A DNA stretch of 64,000 bases. It comes from Serratia sarumanii (GTDB taxonomy: Bacteria > Pseudomonadota > Gammaproteobacteria > Enterobacterales > Enterobacteriaceae). The DNA is taken from positions 3,348,001 to 3,412,000 of the forward strand of contig NZ_CP124750.1 of NCBI RefSeq assembly GCF_029962605.1. Direction: 5' to 3'. Made by a program: the position numbers and the translations under genes. The notes beneath the pieces were generated by a model. The model had not been told where the DNA came from and made no database searches. It saw only the letters and a list, made by a program, of their open reading frames with translations. Position 1 is the first letter of the stretch. Each line of letters begins with the position of its first letter. Positions 56,961-64,000 of the stretch are shown piece by piece.

Positions 56961-56980
56961 TGTAGACAACTCTGTCTACA
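56961..56980. promoter_or_regulatory. Operator A of the NTF2-like/tetR divergent promoters
   Basis: TGTAGACAACTCTGTCTACA is a perfect eight-base inverted repeat around a four-base centre, 23 bp before the NTF2-like start. It is the reverse complement of operator B. Confidence 0.8.
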
Positions 56981-56997
56981 TCTTTACGCTAGCGCAA

Positions 56998-57015
56998 GTA
57001 GACAGAGTTGTCTAC
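56998..57015. promoter_or_regulatory. Operator B of the NTF2-like/tetR divergent promoters
   Basis: GTAGACAGAGTTGTCTAC repeats operator A in inverted orientation, 30 bp before the TetR start. Centres of A and B are about 36 bp apart. Binding by the adjacent TetR protein is inferred. Confidence 0.8.
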
Positions 57016-57045
57016 AATCACTCGAAAATAGCCCCGGAGAAAATG

Positions 57046-57624
57046 ATGACCGCCGATCTCAACGCCTTGCCCGCCCGCCAGCGCATCCTGCTGACGGCGC
57101 ACGATCTGTTTTATCAAGAAGGGATCCGCGCCACCGGTATCGATCGCATCATCAAGGAATCGGGCGTGACCAAAGTGACCTTCTACCGCCACTTTCCCAG
57201 CAAGAACGATTTGATTACGGCGTTTTTGACCTATCGCCATCAGCAGTGGCTCAGTTGGTTCAGCACATCACTGGCCCGCCATGTGGCGCAGACCGGCGGG
57301 TTGCTGCCGGCGCTGGTACCCTGCCTGGCGGAATGGTTCGACGATCCGCGCTTTCGCGGCTGCGCGTTTATCAATACTGCGGTGGAGATAGCCGATCTGC
57401 TGCCGGAAAGCCTGCACATCGCCGGCCGGCATAAGCGGCAGATGGCGGATGAACTGGCGCGCCACCTGCCCGCCGGGCCGCAGCAGGAACAGCGGGCGGC
57501 AATGCTGGCGATGCTGATCGACGGCGCCATCGTCAGAGTGCAGATAGAGCAGCAACCGCAGGCCGCGCTGCAGGTGCTGAATGCCGCGTTGGACATGTTG
57601 GCGCAAGGCGGGTTCGATCAGTAA
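57046..57624 (+). CDS. TetR-family transcriptional regulator
   Basis: 192-residue TetR repressor. The DNA-binding domain (about 8-55) reads RILLTAHDLFYQEGIRATGIDRIIKESGVTKVTFYRHFPSKNDLI; the C-terminal ligand domain contains DDPRFRGCAFINTAVEIAD, as in the YcdC/TetR_C group. The second of two adjacent ATGs is preferred because GGAG then lies six bases upstream. It is divergent from the NTF2-like gene across two matching palindromes, and should repress both. Its stop overlaps the convergent VOC gene by seven bases. Confidence 0.9.
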   Translation: MTADLNALPARQRILLTAHDLFYQEGIRATGIDRIIKESGVTKVTFYRHFPSKNDLITAFLTYRHQQWLSWFSTSLARHVAQTGGLLPALVPCLAEWFDDPRFRGCAFINTAVEIADLLPESLHIAGRHKRQMADELARHLPAGPQQEQRAAMLAMLIDGAIVRVQIEQQPQAALQVLNAALDMLAQGGFDQ

Positions 57625-58034
57625 TTGGCCCAGATGCCCGGCGTCACCAGCTCCAGCAGGTGGGCGTCGGGATCGCGAAAATAAATGCTCTCCCCGCCGT
57701 GTTCCCAACGCATTCGCCCCTCAATCTCCACGCCGTTGGCCACCAGATGCCGTTCCCAGTGCGGCAGTTGCTCTTTCGCCACCGCCAGCCCGATATGCGC
57801 CGGCCCCACGCCATCGTGCGCGGGAATAAACCCGGTCGGATACTGCGCCCCGCGCAGCGAATCGCCCTCGATAAACAGCAACAGTACGCTCCGATCGCCG
57901 ACGTTATAGGCGCGAAACCGTTCATTGGCGACCATTGCCGGCAGCTTCAGCACCTGCCGGTAAAAAGCGTCCGCGCGTTCAATGTCGCTGACGTACAGCA
58001 CCGTTTCGATCACCTTATCGATCTTGAGTTCCAT
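57618..58034 (-). CDS. VOC-fold (glyoxalase/dioxygenase superfamily) protein
   Basis: 138-residue vicinal oxygen chelate protein: IETVLYVSDIERADAFYRQVLKLP begins the first babbb module, and GESIYFRDPDAHLLELVTPGIW ends the second, with Glu near the C-terminus as the likely metal ligand. HIGLAVAKEQLPHWERHL lies in the middle. Activity could be lyase, dioxygenase or resistance-type; context does not decide. The start MELKIDK follows GGAGG on the minus strand; the longer upstream frame runs over ompC sequence and is not used. Confidence 0.85.
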   Translation of the reverse strand: MELKIDKVIETVLYVSDIERADAFYRQVLKLPAMVANERFRAYNVGDRSVLLLFIEGDSLRGAQYPTGFIPAHDGVGPAHIGLAVAKEQLPHWERHLVANGVEIEGRMRWEHGGESIYFRDPDAHLLELVTPGIWANY

Positions 58035-58136
58035 ATCACCTCCGTTCTGTTTGCTGTACTCACAGCGTAGGCCGAGCGGAGGCGATCCGAAGCGCTTCCC
58101 ATGCCGACAACGGATCAATCCGTGCTTTTTACCGGC

Positions 58137-58162
58137 AAAAAAAACGCGGCCCGAAGGCCGCG
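58137..58162 (-). terminator. ompC terminator
   Basis: Minus-strand stem CGCGGCC / GGCCGCG closed by a TTCG tetraloop and followed by eight T, 24 bp after the ompC stop. Confidence 0.95.
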
Positions 58163-58185
58163 CTGTGTCATTCACACGCTGGTGC

Positions 58186-59316
58186 TTAGAACTGGTAAAC
58201 CAGGCCCACGGCAACCACGTTGTCGGTGTTGATGCCGGCAGCGTCGGTGAAATCGTTGTTGTCCACCAGGTTGATTTTGTAATCAACATAGGTAGACATG
58301 TTTTTGTTGAAGAAGTAGGTCGCACCCAGGTCGACGAATTTGACCAGATCTTGATCGCCGTAGTCCTTGCCGTTGCCGGCGCGGCCCAGGTCTTTACCTT
58401 TGGTCTGGTTATAGCCCACGAACGGACGCAGACCGAAGTCGAACTGGTAGTGCGCGTAGGCTTCGAAGCTCTGCGCCTTGTTGGCGTAGCCATAAACGCT
58501 GCTGTCGGAACTGCCGAAACGCGCCGCGTTGTAGGACTGGGTGAACATCACCGCCAGGTAAACGTCGTTGGCGTCATATTTCAGACCGCCGGAGTAACCT
58601 TCCGCCTTGTCGCCGCGGCCCATAATATTGCGGTACGCGCCGGCGCCGTTCTGCTCGCTGGTGCGGCGAGAGTTGAAGAAGGCGCCCGCGGCGCTGATGC
58701 CGTAGCCCATGTCATAGCTCATGGACATACCGTAGCCTTCGCCGTTTTGGCCCAGGACGTCACGACCGTTGTTGGTCTCTTCGCCGTTGCCGTTTTTACC
58801 CTGGTACTGCAGGGCGAAGTTCAGGCCGTCAACCAGACCGAAGAAGTCATTGTTACGGTAGGTCGCCAGGCCGCTGGAACGCTGGAACATGAACTGGTCG
58901 GCGCCGTAGGTCATACCGTCGAACTCAGGCTGCAAGTCGGTATACGCCGCGACGTCGTACAGCACGCCGGTGTTACGGCCGTAGTCGAAGGAGCCATAGT
59001 CGCCGAATTTCAGACCGGCGAAGCCGTAACGGGTGAAGTTCTTGTTGTCCTGGTTTTCAGCGTGGTTCAGGTTCGCCTGATATTCCCACTGGCCGTACCC
59101 GGTCAGCTGATCGCTGATTTGCGTTTCGCCGCGCAGGCCAAAACGCATATAAGACTGATCGCCGTCCACGCCGTTGTTGCTGGAGAAATAGTGAAGACCG
59201 TCGACTTTACCGTACAAATCCAGTTTATTACCGTCTTTGTTGTAGATTTCCGCCGCGCCTGCTGTGCCTGCAACCAGCAGTGCGGGTACCATCAGAGAGA
59301 GTACTCGAAGTTTCAT
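58186..59316 (-). CDS. ompC: Classical trimeric porin OmpC
   Basis: 376-residue general porin. Signal peptide 1-21 ([21 protein letters not shown]) precedes the mature [24 protein letters not shown]. Sixteen-strand barrel features include the PEFDG motif of constriction loop L3 ([14 protein letters not shown]) and the terminal VGLVYQF with C-terminal Phe needed for assembly. It sits beside the divergent micF gene and rcsD, which marks it as ompC. An OmpR box lies about 160 bp upstream of the start. A strong terminator follows. Confidence 0.93.
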   Translation of the reverse strand: MKLRVLSLMVPALLVAGTAGAAEIYNKDGNKLDLYGKVDGLHYFSSNNGVDGDQSYMRFGLRGETQISDQLTGYGQWEYQANLNHAENQDNKNFTRYGFAGLKFGDYGSFDYGRNTGVLYDVAAYTDLQPEFDGMTYGADQFMFQRSSGLATYRNNDFFGLVDGLNFALQYQGKNGNGEETNNGRDVLGQNGEGYGMSMSYDMGYGISAAGAFFNSRRTSEQNGAGAYRNIMGRGDKAEGYSGGLKYDANDVYLAVMFTQSYNAARFGSSDSSVYGYANKAQSFEAYAHYQFDFGLRPFVGYNQTKGKDLGRAGNGKDYGDQDLVKFVDLGATYFFNKNMSTYVDYKINLVDNNDFTDAAGINTDNVVAVGLVYQF

Positions 59317-59472
59317 CGTTATTATCCTCGTTAATTATGTCGAGCTACGGCCACTGCCCTTTTCGAGCATTATTAGCACGACTGTGCATTACCATTCTGG
59401 TAACAAGGGTTATATTAATCCAGAAAGAAAATGATACCAAGTATCCGATAGTGTTTCAGTGTAATTAATAAA

Positions 59473-59488
59473 GGTTTCAAAATGTAAA
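59473..59488 (-). promoter_or_regulatory. OmpR box of the ompC promoter
   Basis: On the minus strand TTTACATTTTGAAACC matches the core of the E. coli ompC C1 OmpR site. It lies 157 bp before the ompC start, the distance expected for the distal activator site. It could also serve micF. Confidence 0.7.
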
Positions 59489-59666
59489 TACGCGCGAACT
59501 TTCACAAAACCTTACAGACAAACAAAATAAAGCACTTAAAGACAAAGAATAGATTAATTGATAAAAAATCATGTAGTTATACATATCTTTAAGAAAAAAA
59601 AGCCAACCATACAATTGAGACGGGCAATAAGCACATTGTGCCAAAACGCTCCCCACACGCAGCCGC

Positions 59667-59672
59667 TATAAT
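59667..59672 (+). promoter_or_regulatory. -10 element of micF
   Basis: Consensus TATAAT six bases before the inferred MicF start at 59679. No good -35 hexamer is seen at 17 bp, consistent with an activator-dependent promoter. Confidence 0.7.
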
Positions 59673-59678
59673 CACTTC

Positions 59679-59764
59679 GCTATCATCATTATTTTCATTA
59701 TTACCTTCATTATCGGAAGATAATTTCTGCATTCCTTTTAACCGGCTTCTGGCCGGTTTTTTTA
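59679..59764 (+). ncRNA. micF: MicF antisense small RNA
   Basis: The 5' end GCTATCATCATTA matches the E. coli MicF seed that pairs with ompF mRNA. It is followed by an AU-rich Hfq-type region and the terminator AACCGGC-TTCT-GCCGGTT with seven T. Location and orientation (divergent from ompC, facing rcsD) are as in E. coli. The surrounding gap 59317-60013 holds only the ompC leader and promoter, MicF, and AT-rich sequence before the next gene. Confidence 0.92.
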
Positions 59765-60013
59765 TTTCCCTCCATACTCCCCTCACAATTTCTACTCACA
59801 CAAATAGCAAGCAAATAAATAACCCAATGATATAGTTTCATTAATTTACTGCCGCACTAATTGCTAATCTTTTTCCTTATTTTAGCCTACAAATTGAGCT
59901 TGCTTTTCATTTCGTGCTTTATCTTGCCGATTATTTCCCGCCGCAGGCACAATTAGCCGCAGAGTTTCAGTTCTGGTAATCTGAAAAAAGCGCACCTTCA
60001 GCGAGTAAAATTC

Positions 60014-60421
60014 ATGATGCCCTTTCAACCCGACGTGCTGTGGCGGCGGCTGCAAAGTTCCCCCTTCCGCGCTCGCTTTCGTTTAAATGCCAAAGACCAG
60101 GCTTATCTGGAGGGCAAAGGATTGCCCCTTATCCTCAGCCATGCCCGCGATTTTATCGATCGCCGCCTGGCCGCCGCCTACCCTAAAAACGACGGCAAGC
60201 AAACGCCGATGCGTGGCCACCCGGTATTCGTCGCCCAGCACGCCACCGCCACCTGCTGCCGCGGCTGCCTGGAAAAGTGGCACGGCATACCGCAGGGCGT
60301 CGCACTGGACGAGCGGCAAAAGGACTATATTGTCCAGGCTATCGCGCTGTGGCTGGTGCGCAGAGGCGGCGCCAGGGATGTGTCAGGCACGAATATTTTC
60401 GACCCGGATCGCGGATTGTGA
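60014..60421 (+). CDS. DUF4186 family protein
   Basis: 135-residue cytoplasmic protein of the DUF4186 family. Conserved blocks are LQSSPFRARFRLNAKDQAYLEGKG, HARDFIDRRLAAAYPKNDGKQTPMRGHPVFVAQHATATCCRGCLEKWH, and YIVQAIALWLVRRGG. The Cys-Cys-x-x-Cys with nearby histidines suggests a metal site, but function is unknown. It lies between micF and an MFS gene; the ribosome site is weak. A second ATG directly follows the first, so the start is uncertain by one codon. Confidence 0.83.
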   Translation: MMPFQPDVLWRRLQSSPFRARFRLNAKDQAYLEGKGLPLILSHARDFIDRRLAAAYPKNDGKQTPMRGHPVFVAQHATATCCRGCLEKWHGIPQGVALDERQKDYIVQAIALWLVRRGGARDVSGTNIFDPDRGL

Positions 60422-60475
60422 TAAAAACTGTCAGTAACTTTCACCATTCTTTTGACCCAAGATCCTGACGCTTAC

Positions 60476-61630
60476 ATGACAGCCACCTTGTGCAATGAAC
60501 AGCAAACGCCCGGCGTTCCTCAACAGATCGCCACCCGTCTGGCCTTTTTCGTCGCCGGTCTCGGCATGGCCGCCTGGGCGCCGTTGGTCCCCTTCGCCAA
60601 AGCGCGCATCGGCATCGACGACGGCTCGCTCGGCCTGTTGCTGCTCTGTATCGGCGCCGGCTCCATGCTGGCGATGCCGCTGACCGGTTTCCTGACCGGC
60701 AAATTGGGCTGCCGCTCGGTGATCTTGATGGCGGGGCTGGGATTGTGCATCGATCTGCCGCTGCTGGCGCTGATGGACTCTCTCGGCGGCATGGCCGTGG
60801 CGCTGCTGCTGTTCGGTGCGGCGATCGGCATGATCGACGTAGCGATGAACGTTCAGGCGGTGATCGTCGAACGCGCCAGCGGCAAGGCGATGATGTCCGG
60901 CTTTCACGGTTTCTTCAGCATCGGCGGCATTGCCGGTGCCGGCGGCGTCAGCGCGCTGTTGTGGCTGGGACTGACGCCGCTGCAATCCACCCTGCTTACC
61001 GTATTGGCGGTGATAGTGCTGCTGGCGCTCGCCAGCCGCCATCTGCTGCGTGAGAGCGGCGCCGACGACGGCGGGCCGATGTTCGTCTTGCCGCGCGGCT
61101 GGGTGATGTTCATCGGCATTCTTTGCTTCATCATGTTCCTGGCGGAAGGATCGATGCTCGACTGGAGCGCGCTGTTCCTCACCACATTGCGCGGCGTCGA
61201 ACACAGCCAGGCCGGTCTGGGCTATGCGCTGTTTTCCATCACCATGACGCTCGGTCGCCTCAATGGCGATCGGGTGGTGAATTCGCTGGGCCGCTACCGG
61301 GTGTTGCTGCTGGGCAGCCTGTGCGCCGCTCTCGGCCTGAGTCTGGCCATCGCCTTCAATCACGCCACCGTGTCGCTGGTCGGTTTCATGCTGGTCGGCC
61401 TGGGCGCCTCGAACGTGGTGCCGATCCTGTTCAGCGCTGCAGGCAACCAGCGCGACATGCCGGCCAATTTGGCGATCGCCTCCGTCACCACCGTCGGCTA
61501 TGCCGGTATTCTGGCCGGCCCGGCGCTGATCGGCTTCATCGCTCAGTTTTCCAGCCTGACGGTGGCTTTCGCCTGCGTAGCCGCTCTGCTGTTGGCGGTG
61601 ACCGCCAGCGCCAGGGCCGTCACTCGCTGA
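60476..61630 (+). CDS. MFS transporter, YbjJ-like
   Basis: 384-residue major facilitator with twelve predicted helices. GMAAWAPLVPFAKARIGIDDGSLGLLLLCIGAGSM and SGFHGFFSIGGIAGAGG resemble the E. coli YbjJ subgroup of putative sugar-type transporters; NVVPILFSAAGNQ near the end is also shared by this group. Substrate unknown. The ATG at 60476 is preferred to an in-frame TTG at 60452, though neither has a strong ribosome site. It is 20 bp upstream of rcsD, in the same direction, which is not the E. coli arrangement. Confidence 0.8.
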   Translation: MTATLCNEQQTPGVPQQIATRLAFFVAGLGMAAWAPLVPFAKARIGIDDGSLGLLLLCIGAGSMLAMPLTGFLTGKLGCRSVILMAGLGLCIDLPLLALMDSLGGMAVALLLFGAAIGMIDVAMNVQAVIVERASGKAMMSGFHGFFSIGGIAGAGGVSALLWLGLTPLQSTLLTVLAVIVLLALASRHLLRESGADDGGPMFVLPRGWVMFIGILCFIMFLAEGSMLDWSALFLTTLRGVEHSQAGLGYALFSITMTLGRLNGDRVVNSLGRYRVLLLGSLCAALGLSLAIAFNHATVSLVGFMLVGLGASNVVPILFSAAGNQRDMPANLAIASVTTVGYAGILAGPALIGFIAQFSSLTVAFACVAALLLAVTASARAVTR

Positions 61631-61650
61631 TTCAGGAATGCGCAGCCACT

Positions 61651-64000
61651 ATGCAAAATAAACAATTGACCATCAGCTCCAGCAACATTACCCGCTGCTT
61701 CCTGCTGTTTATCGTGCTGCTGACGATCGGCATCGGCCTGTATGGCTACAACTACACCAACGCCTGGCTGGCGGAAAAGAAGTACGCGCTGAACAGCATT
61801 GCCGGTTCGCTGCAAAAGCGCATCGATACCTACCGCTATATGACCTATCAGGTCTATGACAAATTCGGCAATGCGCCGGCGCAGAATGTCGATCCCGGTT
61901 TGCAGGAAACCCGCCTGCGGCCCGACGTCTATTATATCGAGAAACCGCACAAGAAAACCGACGCGGTGATCTTCGGCAGCCATGACGAGAGCACGCTGGC
62001 GATGATAGCCAACATCTCGGACTACCTGGACACCCGCTGGGGCGCCAAGACCGAAAACTACGCCATGTATTACCTCAATGGTCAGGACAACAGCCTCAGC
62101 CTGATCACCACCCAGCCGCTCAAAGAGCTGGCTTCGCGCTTTCGGGAAAGCTACCTGACCACCTCGGCGGACGAACGCCGCGCCGAGATGCTGCAGCAGG
62201 CCAATATGCTCGACGAGCGCGAGAGCTTTTCCGATCTGCGCAAGCAGCGCTTCCAGAACGCCTATTCGTTCTCGATTCGCACCACTTTCAATCAGCCAGG
62301 GCATCTGGCGACGGTGATCGCCTTCGACTTGCCGATCAACGACATCATTCCGGCCAATCTGGCCCGCGCCAATTTCCTGCTGCAGCCGGACGATGTCGAT
62401 CTCGACGACAGCACCATCCCGGCGGAAACCGTCCTCGGCACCCATGCGACGATGAGCGGCGGCTGGGTGGAGTTCAGCGCCGCCCTGCCCAATGCGCCGC
62501 TGAAGGTGGTGTATCGCGTTTCGGCCATCAATCTGGCCATCGACCTGCTGCGCAACAACATCTGGCTGATCGCGGTCAACTTGCTGCTGCTGGCGCTGTC
62601 GATGCTGAGCATCTACTTTATCCGCCGCCAGTACATTCGCCCGAGCGAAAACATGGCGGTGGAACTGGAGGCCGAGCGCGCGCTGAATCAGGAAATCGTC
62701 TCCAGCCTGCCTTCCGGCCTGCTGGTCTACAGCTTCGCCAACAATGCGGTGATCGCCAGCAATAAAATCGCCGAGCACCTGTTGCCGCACCTCAGTCTGC
62801 AAAAGATCGCCCATATGGCCGAACAGCATCACGGGGTGATCCAGGCGACGGTCAACAACGAGGTGTATGAAATCCGCATCTTCCGCAGCCAGCTGTCGCC
62901 GGACACCTACTTGTTCCTGATGCACGATCAGGATAAAGAGGTGATGGTGAACAAGCGGCTGCAGCAGGCACGGCGCGAATACGACAAAAACGTTCAGGCG
63001 CGCAAGCTGATGCTGCACAACCTGGGCATTGAGCTGAATCAGCCGGTACGCCAGATGCACGATCTGGTCGATCGTCTGCACGGCCGGCCGGATGAGGAAC
63101 AGCAGCAGGCGCTGCTGGGCCAGCTGACGGCGGCGTCGGCTTCGGTGCTGGAATTGATCGATAACATCACCCTGCTGACCCGGCTGGAAACCCAGGACTG
63201 GCAACCCTCGCGCGAGCCGTTTAGCCCGACGGCGATGATCGACGAGTTGCTGTTGGAGGCCCTGCCCGCCCTTAATCAGAAGGGGCTGGCGCTGTTCAAG
63301 CATTTCCAGCTGGACGTCGAGCAGAACTATATCGGCGACGCCAACGCGCTGCGCAAGGTGATCTCGCTGCTGGTGCATTACGCCATTATCACCACCGCCT
63401 GCGGCAAGATTTCCCTGGTTGTCGACCATGAGCCAGAGCACCCGGATCGCCTGATTTTCCAAATCAACGACACCGGCTCCGGCATCTCCAACGAAGAGAT
63501 CAGCAACCTCAACTATCCGTTCCTCAGCCAGACGCTGGTGGATCGCTTCAACCACGGTTCCGGCCTCACCTTCTTCCTGTGCAATCAGCTGTGCAAGAAG
63601 CTTAACGGCCAGTTGGACATTCGCAGCAAGGTGGATATCGGCACTCGCTACACCATTCGCGTCGCCATGGAGATGGAGAAAAAAGAGCCGCAGGAGCAGG
63701 AAAAACTGCTCGACGGCGTCACCGCCCTGCTGGACGTCACGTCGGATGAAGTGCGCGGCATCGTGACCCGTCTGCTGCAGGCCTACGGCGCCGACTGCCT
63801 CGTCGCCGACGATCGCGCGGTCAATCGCGATTATGACGTGCTGCTGACCGATAACCCGCAGCGAGCCGATGATTACACCCTGCTGCTGGCGACCGATGAG
63901 CCGGGTTGGCAAGCGCTGGATAAACGCTACATTCGGGTGAACTACAACCTGAACGGCGCATTAATCGACGCCGTGCTGATACTGATCGAACAGCAAATGG
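61651..64000 (+). CDS. rcsD: Phosphotransferase RcsD, partial (runs off the window)
   Basis: The first 783 residues of the Rcs phosphorelay intermediate; roughly the last hundred residues, including the HPt domain, lie beyond the window. Visible parts: TM1 (CFLLFIVLLTIGIGLYGYN), a periplasmic domain to about 300, TM2 (NNIWLIAVNLLLLALSMLSIYFI), then a kinase-like core. The H-box position reads LGIELNQPV, with Ile in place of the phospho-His, the normal state for RcsD. DTGSGISNEE and GSGLTFFL mark the ATPase-like domain. It relays phosphate from RcsC to RcsB. Starts MQNKQLTISSSN. Confidence 0.94.
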   Translation, partial: MQNKQLTISSSNITRCFLLFIVLLTIGIGLYGYNYTNAWLAEKKYALNSIAGSLQKRIDTYRYMTYQVYDKFGNAPAQNVDPGLQETRLRPDVYYIEKPHKKTDAVIFGSHDESTLAMIANISDYLDTRWGAKTENYAMYYLNGQDNSLSLITTQPLKELASRFRESYLTTSADERRAEMLQQANMLDERESFSDLRKQRFQNAYSFSIRTTFNQPGHLATVIAFDLPINDIIPANLARANFLLQPDDVDLDDSTIPAETVLGTHATMSGGWVEFSAALPNAPLKVVYRVSAINLAIDLLRNNIWLIAVNLLLLALSMLSIYFIRRQYIRPSENMAVELEAERALNQEIVSSLPSGLLVYSFANNAVIASNKIAEHLLPHLSLQKIAHMAEQHHGVIQATVNNEVYEIRIFRSQLSPDTYLFLMHDQDKEVMVNKRLQQARREYDKNVQARKLMLHNLGIELNQPVRQMHDLVDRLHGRPDEEQQQALLGQLTAASASVLELIDNITLLTRLETQDWQPSREPFSPTAMIDELLLEALPALNQKGLALFKHFQLDVEQNYIGDANALRKVISLLVHYAIITTACGKISLVVDHEPEHPDRLIFQINDTGSGISNEEISNLNYPFLSQTLVDRFNHGSGLTFFLCNQLCKKLNGQLDIRSKVDIGTRYTIRVAMEMEKKEPQEQEKLLDGVTALLDVTSDEVRGIVTRLLQAYGADCLVADDRAVNRDYDVLLTDNPQRADDYTLLLATDEPGWQALDKRYIRVNYNLNGALIDAVLILIEQQM

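Noticed and set aside
61543..63912. Long minus-strand frame across rcsD
   Set aside because: Antisense shadow; the plus strand encodes RcsD with clear domains.

Overview
The window is a stretch of enterobacterial chromosome, most likely Serratia (marcescens group). GC content looks high (about 60% by eye). The gene order follows the E. coli 48-49 min region closely: lysP-yeiE-yeiH-nfo, fruAKB, setB, yeiW, yeiP, yeiQ, yeiR, lpxT, mepS, pdeN, yejABEF, yejG, bcr, rsuA, radD, rplY, yejKLM, proL, and later ompC-micF-rcsD. Species assignment is inference from protein similarity, synteny and base composition.

Layout. 0-10.3 kb: a degenerate GGDEF membrane protein, lysine permease, yeiE/yeiH with a small YmgB/AriR-like gene between them, endonuclease IV, and the fructose PTS operon fruBKA behind two Cra boxes. 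10.5-24 kb: the E. coli backbone order is interrupted by accessory genes: a NUDIX hydrolase and a torYZ-type N-/S-oxide reductase pair before setB, the tryptophan permease mtr before yeiP, uxuA beside yeiQ, and an AT-rich patch with an orphan fimbrial-like gene before yeiR. 24.5-41.6 kb: mepS, pdeN, the yejABEF peptide/microcin C importer, yejG, bcr, rsuA, radD, rplY, yejK, yejL, yejM and tRNA-Pro(GGG).

41.6-47.8 kb: a complete 3-hydroxybenzoate/gentisate catabolic cassette (mhbRTDHIM order) lies immediately behind proL. It is bracketed by two identical 35-bp direct repeats, each of which contains the proL terminator, so it looks like an insertion. 47.8-55.1 kb: tetrathionate respiration, with ttrBCA divergent from ttrSR. 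55.2-58 kb: a DinI-family gene, a tRNA-Ser/tRNA-Thr pair, osmE, a divergent NTF2-like/TetR pair with two palindromic operators, and a VOC-fold protein. 58.1-64 kb: ompC, the MicF small RNA, a DUF4186 gene, an MFS transporter and the start of rcsD, which runs off the window.

The genes describe a facultative anaerobe with alternative terminal reductases (TorYZ, Ttr), sugar, hexuronate-type and aromatic-acid catabolism, and envelope stress control (MepS, LpxT, YejM, OmpC/MicF, RcsD). I found no CRISPR array, insertion sequence, intact prophage or clearly new defence system. The least explained signals are the repeat-flanked cassette at proL, an orphan perfect FNR box in the 590-bp gene-free yejG-bcr gap, a 28-codon leader ORF overlapping pdeN, the paired operators at the NTF2/tetR promoters, and dyads between ttrB and ttrS.
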